A stretch of 20,369 bases of DNA from Moniliella sp. 'wahieum' (taxonomy: Eukaryota > Basidiomycota > Moniliellomycetes > Moniliellales > Moniliellaceae). The stretch is from contig RSEE01000189.1 in assembly GCA_003971905.1 (NCBI GenBank), positions 1-20,369 on the forward strand, in the 5' to 3' direction. Below the pieces are notes generated by a model. It did not search any database, was not told the DNA's origin, and worked only from the letters and a program-made list of their open reading frames with translations. The stretch's first letter is position 1; the number at the start of each line of letters is the position of its first letter. Both the position numbers and the translations under genes were made by a program. Of this stretch, positions 7,562 to 15,406 are shown piece by piece.

Positions 7562-9277
7562 ATGTCCTACCTGGTCCTTCCATCCAATATCCGCCTTCGG
7601 GCCAGGCCGCTCCCTCGACTCCGCACCGGCCTCGGCGTGGCCCCATTCGGATATCGTCTTGTGCGATGGCACGTGGGCGTCGCGGGAGACGGTGTTTACC
7701 AAGGTGCACAGGGTGTGGCTACATCCAAGACGGCGTCGGCCGACTGGTACACCAATGTGGCCTTGTTGGCGCAATGTATTCTGCCTGCTGCAGATCGGGC
7801 AGATGGGAACGGGTACGTGCGCCCGCAGATCCTGCACTACATGACGGGGTTGGGGTCCATGCCCGATTGAAGCAGAAAATTGTCAGGGCGCCACGGGCCA
7901 AGGGATTGACGACAAGGTGTGTTAGAGGGCATCCGGTTCATTTACGACAATTACCAGCCAGGGGACGAGATCTTGCTCTTTGGCTTCTCCCGCGGTGCGT
8001 TTACGGCGCGGTGCATTGCTGGCGTGATTGACTTGCCGGCGTGCTGACCAAGCCGCAGAGCATCCGTCTCAACGAACTGTGGAAGGCGTACATTGAACGT
8101 CGACCAGACCAGCCTTGGACGATTGCCAGGGCGTGCTACGTGTTGCATGACATTACGGTCGTTGGCCGAACGGGAGTTCGGTCGGAGTGGCGAGCGTGGC
8201 ATCGGACCTGGTCCGCGGCACGTTTGCCCAACGGGTGTCCCAGTCGCTCAAGCACATCAGTATCCCAGCGTCCGTCTCGTTCGACACGTTGACCCAAGGT
8301 GCCAATCCTGCGAATCCTGTGATGCCTAGTCCTACGGTAGACGTGGTGCCGATCAAGGTGGTAGGGTGTGGGACACGGTCGCTGCTCTTGGGGTGCCCGG
8401 GCTGTTCAAGACGTTGGCCAATGAGCATATGACTTCCTTTTCGACCCAGGTTGGGTGCCGGGGTGGAGAATGGGTTCCATGCACTATCACTTCACGAGGA
8501 TCGCAAAGACTTCCTACTACCTTGTGGGTACCAACAAAAAAACGCTTCTCGCAACCAGATTCTCAAGCAAACGTGGTTCCAAGGGTGCCACGCTGATGGT
8601 GGGCGGAGGCTATTCCCTCCATGGCCTGTCGGACATTACCTTAGCTTGGATGGTGGCTCAACTGCACGACCATCCCTCGGGCCCGCTGCTGGGATTGACT
8701 TTGACCACCTCCGGTCGCTGCAGGACAAGCGGTACGCTTGGGCCAAGCAGGCGGGAACGAGAGTCGGATGGCGAATCGAGGAGCAGGCGGTGCGACAAGT
8801 GGACAATGAGCGCTGACCAAGGCCGATCTGGTTGGTGTCGTATGGAGCGATATGCTCCAAGGTGGCAGTAGCGCCCGGCACGAATCGCTTCACTTTTCTG
8901 TCGTCGTGGGCGGGGCGTACAATCCTGCTACCTCGCCGCAATTTGAGGCGCTGCGCAAGCAGGACCCGAACCGGTTGACGTACCTTTGGCAGCAAGCTAG
9001 TAACCCCAATACGCTCCTCCCGATGAGCGAGCTCTTCGTGGGGCGCCGGAACCGAGAAGCCCGTGCCGCCGACTCTGCAAGATAAGGCCTACGACCATAT
9101 GATGGAGACGTCCCAAGGCTTGCAAAAGTGGCGGAGCAGTTTGTCAACAAGTTCCATGTTTCCGACACGCACAACTTACGGCCTGGCACGCTGGGGCAGG
9201 GCATCGAGGCCATGCGTTCTCGCTTGGACCACAGTCCTTTGTCAATGAAGGAGCGTGTTGACAAGGACAGCCGCTAA
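7562..9277 (+). CDS. DUF2235 alpha/beta-hydrolase-type protein (Tle1-like lipase family)
   Basis: The family core is recognisable from end to end: DIVLCDGTWA near 7650, TNVALLAQCIL, QILHYMTGLGSMPD, GATGQGIDDKV, then LEGIRFIYDNYQPGDEILLF and GFSRGAFTARCIAGVI with the nucleophile Ser at 7988-7990. Further on are VWDTVAALGVPG (about 8367), VENGFHALSLHEDRKDF, LWVPTKK, TWFQGCHAD and GGGYSLHGLSDITLAWM with the conserved His, and IDFDHLRSLQ. The C-terminus reads HNLRPGTLGQGIEAMRSRLD and stops with TAA at 9275. DUF2235 includes the bacterial type VI phospholipase Tle1; many agaricomycetes carry multiple fungal copies. The substrate here is unknown, and no signal peptide is visible, so it is probably cytosolic. 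Length is about 570 codons. The frame changes about a dozen times, near 7645, 7700, 7868, 7921, 8033, 8160-8190, 8367, 8430, 8505, 8560, 8600 and 8690. No intron was needed to explain it. Confidence 0.92.
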
Positions 9278-9572
9278 GGGCTAAAACGTTGTCGGTCTTC
9301 GGATTGGCAGTTGTGGACCTTTGGATTCTTCTTATTTCCTATTCGTGAATTTCCCGATATGAATCACTTCCTGGCTATCAACAAGTCCATAGTATCCATA
9401 GGCTCTTCGCACACAATGATTAGTTGCTTATGCCAGCCGCAGTGGGATCCAAACACAGGGCAGCGCAACAAACGAACAGTTTCTGGCCCGAAACGAGGGA
9501 CAAGAGAAGGGGCAAGGCGAGAGTGACAAGACGAGTGACAAGGCGATCTAGGGAAGGGATAGCAAGCACAGC

Positions 9573-12500
9573 TCAGGCCGCCGTCTCCACCTCAGAACGT
9601 TCCACAAAGCCGAGGGTGGAACATAAAGTAGTCCAGGACCTTGTCCAACCGCTGACAAAGTTCCTCCACCTGTGCCCGGCGAGCTTTACGTTTCTCTTCG
9701 TACGCAGTCTCGAGAGACGAGCGACCTCTTCCAGCGCGTCAATCTTAGCCTGAGCCGGGGAGGTGGCCAGCTCATCGTTCGAAGCGGGACCCAAGGGGGT
9801 GGGAACAGCGTCCTCCGCTCCGTTGTGCCGTCTTGCGGTGTGGCAAGGGGCACGATCCCAGCCGCGGCCTCGGCAGCCCAGGGGGCCCTTCACCAGGCGC
9901 AAGGGGGGGTACCCCCGCGGCGGGGAAAAGCTGGCGCGGGTCTTACTCTTTCTACTAGGTGCCGCGGCCACCGCCTCGTTTTCGGCCTTGACAACAGCCC
10001 GCTGCCACTTTGCCATCTCCCGAGTGCGCTTCTCGTCCGCTTCGACAGCATCAAGGCGATACTGGATGTGTTTGATCACCTTGAAGATCCAGTAGGGCCA
10101 GTTGACCATCTGCCACCTCGGTTCCTGTTCCAACACGAACTTCTCTTGGGCCCACACTTGTGCCTCTGGCGACTGGGACGGTGGGTCGGCACGGCCCGCT
10201 CCCGCACCCGCTCGTTCATGGTCTCCTCCGAGGCCTCGTCCGCATGCACTGGTTTCTCGTCCTCATTTTGGGACTCATCCCCAACCTTCTCGGTAGCGTC
10301 GGGAGGTGGGTGCGTGTGGTTGGCATCTTCAGTTTCCATTTCCTCGACGGGGACAGGATCCGTTGAGGCTCGGGGGAACCATCGGGTTGGTTGATCGTGC
10401 TCGGGTCCAGCTCGGGGGTGACGGTGAGTTCGGCGACAGTGAAGGGTGAGGGAACGGTTTGCCGTAAATGTAGAGTCCCCAGGCCCAACGGCCCTGGGTG
10501 TTCTTGGGCATAGATTCGACATACTCGGTCAAGTGCCAATACTCACGACCGTCAACGTCGGTGCCAAGCGGGCCCGAACGCATCTTGGTTCGGTTGAGGT
10601 GGTTGTAGAGTTGCACCTTGCGTTGCAACAGGTTCCAGGCCACGTTGCGTTGCTCGCGTGTTTTCTACAGAGAGGGGCAATACATTAGTTAGCAAAAAAA
10701 CAGCAACCAAAGGACGCGATTGGGGAGGGGGGAAGACGTACCTTGCGTCCCAATTCCTCGATGTACCGTTGGACAGTCTCGTTGTCCAACTTTTCGTTGA
10801 GCGCTTGCATGCGTTCCTTGTGCTCCGTTGATCCGGGTAAGGTCCGCACGAGCGTCCCGCTCCGAAGCGGCGACATTGTTCCACGCCTCCACCAGGTCCG
10901 TCCGAACGGCATTGGTACGAGGCACAAGGGTGTTGACCAACGCGCCTAGAATAGCGACTCGTTGTTCGAAAGGCAGGGCAGGGACAGGAGCCGTCGGAGG
11001 TGGGGTGGGCGTCACAACCACTTCCACCGCTCCAGCATGCTCGGTTCGACCGAGCCATCCTGGTCGGGTGCGAGCGACGGGCGTGCGCTGCTGGGAAGAG
11101 CCGAGGCCTGACGAGAAATGGACATGGAAGCCGACTGGGCCCGGGAAGTTAGCCCTGATGGCGGTTGTCCCCGGCGAGTGCGGCCAGAGCGCCTCAGCTC
11201 CGTTGGCTCGGTCCCCGATGCACTTTCTTTGCTGATGCGGGGGGTACGACCACGGTGGGTTTGCGCACCAGTTGAGTCGGTCTGATGATCTTCATCGTCT
11301 TCACTGGCTTCCGCGGAAGGGGCACCGTCATAGTCCTTATCGTCAGCGCCATCTTCGTCCATGTCGTCATCGCTGTGGATGGATGCCTCGCGCAAATTCT
11401 TGCGAGGAATATCAATGTTGTTGAGCTTGGCCCGTCCGGCTCGAGTAAGGACGCGTCTGCTTGTTCCCGGAGCCAGGGCAACGTCTGACATTGGCGTAGC
11501 TACCTGCTCATCGGGCACTTCGACAAAGTTGTGCTCAACGTCAGGCAGGTCCTCAATCTCCACCTGCTCTGCCTTGAGCCACTCGCGTGCTGCCTCCCAT
11601 GCTTCGCCACGCATCGATGCGTCAGGCGCATTGTGTAGCATCCGGACCGCCCGGACCAAGGGCATAACTCCAGGAAGAGCACCGCTGTAGTTTGGTTTGG
11701 CACTGGTCTGAAGCGACTTGGTCGTCGTACCCGCCAAACAAGCAGCCACTGCCTCGAGAATCTGGTTGAGCATGCGCGGATCCCAGTCATCAAACCTGTC
11801 CAGCCGACGAAGAACGAAGCAGGGGTAGCAACCGCATCAAAACGAACCAAAGCCTCGTAAATCCACATGCGGGCGAACAGATTGGCAGTGGGCAAGGACG
11901 AGTCAGCACCCGTCAGGGCTCCTCCAACTTGGGAGCAACCACAACGGGCTTGGGGCGGATCTTGGGGATGTCCGAGCAGCCGATTTTCTTCCTTTGGCAG
12001 GCGTCGTCTTCCCTCCCTTGGTGGGCGTCGCTTTGGCAGCTTAGTAGGCGTTGCTTTGGCTCCCTTGGTGGGTGTCGCTTTGGTTCCCTTGGTGGGCGTA
12101 GCCTTGGTCTTGCCCGTAGCCTTGGCCTTGGTCGAGGCCTTGGCCTTGGTCTTGGCCGTAGCTTTGGCGGCTGTCTTGCCTTTGGCGGTCGATGACTTGG
12201 CTTTGGACGCTGTAGTTTTGGCCCCCTTGCCAGTGATCGCTTTGGCCTTGGTGGAAGCCTTCTTGGGTGCGGCCTTGGCCTTGGAGGCAGCAGTGGTTTT
12301 GACAGACTTGCCCTTGGCCGGTGGTGAGGACGAGTCAGGCTCCGAGCCAGAGGCGGGCTCCTGGTCTTGCCCATCGACATCCATCAGTTCTGCACCGTTG
12401 CTGTCGTCTTGCACATCAGCTTCGTCCTGGGCTTTAAACGAGGCTTGGGCTTGCCATTGGGGAGGAACTTGAGCGCCAGGGCCTCATCGTCCGAGCTGTC

Positions 12501-13442
12501 TGGAGATTGCGGGGTCTGAGCCTTGACCTTGGCGGATTTGGTTTGTTGGTGGATTTGGCAGCACCCTTTGTAGGTTTAGTCGTATCCTTGGGCTTGGCTT
12601 TTCCTTTCCCTTTGGCGTTGGCATTGGCATTGGCATTGGCCTTGGTCTTGGCCTTGGTCTTGGCCTTGGCCTTGCCTGTGCTGGCAGGAGCATCCGAAAG
12701 ACTTTCGTCCGCCTCATCGAGGGAAGTATGGGGGCGCTCATCGGCTCTAGCATGGGAAAGACGATCGTGGCCTTCCTCCGTGTGAGCCAAAGGAGTCAGA
12801 CCCCGACGGTGGCGACAGACGGAGCAATCGCACGTGCCCACGCACCGAGGGCAAGCGAACAAGTAGCCCGCCTCGGACGCGGGGCACATCTGGCTCGGGT
12901 CCAGACCAAGTTGGACTTTGTTGGGGTCGCCCGCGGTGGGGTCCCGGCCGCGGGCAAGGATATCATCGCGTGAGAGGCCGTAGTAGACCTTGAGGGGAGT
13001 AGTCGCAATAGCGCAAGCGGCAACGCTGGTGATTGTCGCGCATGTTGGTGCACTGCAGCATGGGGCGAGGGCAGAAACGGCGGTGCTGGTGGCAGGGGCC
13101 GAGGTGGCCGGTTGAGCATCGGGACTCATTTGTCCCTCAACCGGCTCGGCGTCCCCAAGCAGAAGGGGGCTGGCAGCCATGGCCTGGGCCTGTTGCGTGC
13201 GGCCGCGACCGTACGCGGCTCTACCTTTGGCGATCGAGACACGGCCGCTCGGGCGGGCAACCGCATCGGCGGACGAGTCGGCGTCGAGCGACTGGTCGGG
13301 CTGGGCGTGGGACTGGATTTGGTTTTCTTGTTGGCGACGGCGAGCGAGGGCGAACGGGCGGATGTGCTCTTGCGTTTGGACGCGGGTGCGGACGGGGGCG
13401 TGTCCCCTGGGGGGGGAGGTGGGGATCGTCGTCGGTGTGCAT
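9573..13442 (-). CDS. Large chromatin protein: R1 zinc finger (zf-4CXXC_R1) plus DDT/WHIM-like region
   Basis: The likely start is ATG at 13442 (MHTDDDPHLPP), followed by a basic, Ser/Pro-rich tail with KRK and NKKTK nuclear-signal-like clusters. The R1-type zinc finger follows at about 13094-12800: CHQHRRFCPRPMLQC, NHQRCRLRYCDY, YYGLSRDDILARG, then ACPRCVGTCDCSVCRHRRGL. A Lys/Ala/Pro linker (about 12680-12000) with KATPTKG repeats resembles histone H1 tails. A DDT-like helical region follows at about 11900-11700 (LFARMWIYEALVRFD, RLDRFDDWDPRMLNQILEAV), then an acidic/Ser region, a WHIM1-like LPFEQRVAILGALVNTL (about 10960) and a WHIM2-like motif PLGTDVDGREYWHL (about 10560). The C-terminus is coiled-coil-like (EEKRKARRAQVEELCQRLDK). 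R1 fingers are known from CDCA7; DDT/WHIM modules serve ISWI-type remodellers, so a remodelling or DNA-binding role is inferred. There is one clear intron and many frame changes; the stop is at 9573 or 9592. It is convergent with the DUF2235 gene, 295 bases apart. Confidence 0.87.
10665..10741 (-). other. Intron in the R1/DDT chromatin gene
   Basis: On the minus strand the donor GTACGT starts at 10741 and the acceptor CTCTGTAG ends at 10665. GCTAACTAATG supplies the branch site. Splicing joins GGA CGC AAG to AAA ACA CGC in frame (Gly-Arg-Lys-Lys-Thr-Arg). The length of 77 bases is typical. Confidence 0.88.
12013..12107. repeat. 24-bp coding tandem repeat, four copies, one short by a base
   Basis: Units at 12013-12036, 12037-12059, 12060-12083 and 12084-12107 read roughly CTCCCTTGGTGGGCGTCGCT plus TTGG on the plus strand. 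On the coding minus strand they encode KATPTKG-like octads of the histone-H1-like linker. The second unit is 23 bases, and the reading frame breaks exactly there. Confidence 0.85.
12600..12675. repeat. Hexameric Ala/Lys/Asn coding repeat
   Basis: GGCATT and GGCCTT/GGTCTT hexamers repeat on the plus strand and encode alternating KA, KT and NA pairs on the minus strand. This is part of the low-complexity basic linker of the chromatin protein. It is a plain microsatellite-like coding repeat, and its copy number is likely to vary between strains. Confidence 0.7.
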
Positions 13443-13548
13443 GCTGGAGGGGAGGGGGCAGGTGGCAACGGAGGGGGGGGGCGCGCGGCGCGGGAGGACG
13501 GAGCGGAGGCGGAGCGGCAGGCGGAGGGCAGGCGGAGGGCAGGCAGAG
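13389..13548. repeat. G-rich tract with 11-bp repeat around the chromatin gene start
   Basis: The plus strand carries G runs of 5, 8, 4, 5 and about 9 bases between 13393 and 13481. GGCAGGCGGAG then repeats three times at 13516-13548, the last copy with one change. The runs are spaced closely enough for a G-quadruplex. They flank the presumed ATG (13442) on the non-coding strand. Structure formation is an inference. Confidence 0.55.
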
Positions 13549-14306
13549 GGAGGCCGCGGTTGGAGAGGCGCGAGCAGTGAAGCGCAGCGCAGCGGACACA
13601 GCCGGCAGGAAAGCACAGCAGGCGCACACGAGCGAGATGGAAGGCAGGAGCCAAGAGACGCCGGCTGGACGCGCTGAATTTTCCTCCGGCCAGCGCAGCC
13701 ATCGGGCACGAGTGGGGCACGGCGCCAGCCTGTCACCCTCCCGCCCACAAGACGCGTCCGCCGCGTCGGCCGCGTCTGGATTTGGCGCGCCTTTGCTTCC
13801 GCCCGCCGGCGCGCTTGCCAATCACACGCTCCAACACGCCGCGTGCCTCGCCTGCATCCGCCCCGCCGGCCCCACGCTGTCCCGCCATGGTGCCCCGCAG
13901 CACACACACCCATCGCACGGGCACAAGCATGCGCGTCCGTTGGGCAGATCTATAAATCGACGAGTTCGCGTGATGGCCCCCGTGTCTGCTGCTGTATTCC
14001 GCCCTTGGGTGATCGCGTTAGGGGGCGCGCACGACTGCCGCGGCCATGTTTATCAGCTCAGTGAGGAGGGACAAGATCATGTGCCGCATTCGCTTGCCCC
14101 CCGGAGACGTAGCAGCAGCCCCCATGGTACTGTGCGCTGTAGAAGAACAAAGAAAAGAATGCTTCTGCTGCTGGTCTGACCACCTCTTCGGCTTGGCTCT
14201 CAGTCGATCAGCCGCTCCTCCCCCCATGGCCACAGGCAGTGCAGACGCTGCGCCGTTGCTGTTCCCGTCGCGCGGCCGGAGCAACGGGAGGAGGGCTGGC
14301 GGTTAT

Positions 14307-14334
14307 GATGGAGGATGGAGGATGGAGGATGGAT
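14307..14334. repeat. GATGGAG heptamer repeat, four copies
   Basis: Three exact GATGGAG units are followed by GATGGAT. The heptameric period gives a different frame in each copy. This is a simple short tandem repeat. Confidence 0.85.
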
Positions 14335-14524
14335 TTCGAAACCTGCGGCTGCTCGACGCGTTGCAGCCACGCGTTTGGGGCGTTGGAAACGTGCGTGACC
14401 AGTGATCACCGGTGCTAACTGTGCCGCGCACACTGGCCCCGCGCCTGGGTGCCATTGGGCTCGCGCTTGCAACTTTCATTCTTGCATGTTCGTTGTTCGT
14501 TGTTCTCTGTTCAGTGTTACGCAG

Positions 14525-14539
14525 CGTTCAAGTTGAACG
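14525..14539. repeat. 15-base inverted repeat of the TTCAA/TTGAA type
   Basis: CGTTCAA and TTGAACG flank a single G, giving perfect 7-base arms. An ACGTTCAG follows immediately. The word CGTTCAA links it to the TCAACGT repeats elsewhere in the window. Confidence 0.6.
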
Positions 14540-15018
14540 TTCAGTTTGCGCCTCGGCGCCTGGCCGCACCTACGCCCCCTAGGATGCCTCTCTCTACCGG
14601 TAACCCCATCGATTCTGGCCTGCCTGTGCTTCTATCCTCCAACCATCTGCGCTGCGAGATGCGCCACTTGGTCGCCATTCCATTCCTCCTCGTCTACGCA
14701 GTAACCTCACGGCGCGCACCGCGGGCACGCAGATAGCTGCCCTGGGTCGTACGAAGCGACTTGTCCATCCCCCCTGCGCCCACACCCACCATTTAGCCTT
14801 CTCCCAACGGCCAGAGGCAATGTAGTGGGGGACCAGTCCTAGCACCGACACCCACCCGGTCCAGATCCAGAAAAGACCCCACGTACCGCTCGCCTTGCTC
14901 GGGCCAGCCACGTCTCTCTGACGGAACGTCAACTGCAGGCGCACCGTGCACCCCCGTTGACTGGACCATACCTTGCCCGCTCCCATCCTACCTGCAGACC
15001 ACCCGGACGAGACGTACA

Positions 15019-15060
15019 ATAGTCATAGTCATAGTCCTAGCCCTAGCCCTAGCCCGAGCC
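15019..15060. repeat. Hexamer array grading from ATAGTC to CTAGCC
   Basis: Seven consecutive hexamers read ATAGTC three times, then CTAGCC three times and CGAGCC once. The CTAGCC phase equals CCCTAG, one base away from the telomeric CCCTAA. The graded sequence change along a constant 6-base period suggests replication slippage plus point changes. Confidence 0.8.
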
Positions 15061-15406
15061 ACACACGACAAACAAACGCGAACAGGCCAGCTGCAAGGGG
15101 GCGAGGGAGCAAAGGGAGTAAGGGAGCGAGGTGCAAGGGTGCAAGCGCGAGGGGCGGATGGCAGGGCACGCTAGCTCCGCGCCAACGCAACGATCAAGTC
15201 CCATTCCGCCAAACAAGCGACGAACCTGGACCACACGCCGGATCTCGCGTGGGGGTGACGGCGACGCGCTGGGGCGTGCAGCGGGTCCGCGGGGTGCCAT
15301 TGCGCCTGGCTCACGTCCTGGCCGGTCCTGCGCAGGGTCCTGCGCCATGTGCGAGAGGGTCTGGGTCGGTATCCGGGTCGTGGCCGAGCACTTTGCGCAG
15401 TTTCAG

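Larger units (their letters stand above)
13443..15406. other. GC-rich spacer upstream of the chromatin gene
   Basis: About 2 kb lie between the 5' end of the chromatin gene and the 3' end of the START gene. Long open frames occur on both strands (for example plus 13112-14179 and minus 13221-13913), but they are dominated by Arg/Gly/Ala/Pro and stay open because the DNA is GC-rich. TATAAAT at 13951-13957 is followed by an ATG at 13973 and 68 further codons of no recognisable family. GATGGAG repeats (14307-14334), an inverted repeat (14525-14539) and a CTAGCC-type hexamer array (15019-15060) are present. I see no supported gene. Confidence 0.5.

Noticed and set aside
1641..9277. Calling the PEBP, epsin and DUF2235 genes pseudogenes
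   Set aside because: Frameshift density is the same in all genes of the window, protein-level conservation is high on both sides of each break, and splice sites are intact. Residual assembly indels explain this better.
12013..12107. Regular 24-bp repeats resembling a CRISPR array
   Set aside because: There are no spacers between units, the repeats are coding, and the organism is a fungus.
11867..12472. Plus-strand 201-codon frame rich in Leu/Ala/Val with apparent hydrophobic repeats
   Set aside because: It is the antisense of the Lys/Ala/Pro linker of the chromatin gene. The GGC/TTG/GTC pattern yields Leu-Ala-Val on the opposite strand.
13112..14179. Plus-strand 355-codon frame
   Set aside because: Composition is dominated by Arg/Gly/Ala in very GC-rich DNA, no domain is recognisable, and the first half is antisense to the R1 gene's N-terminus.
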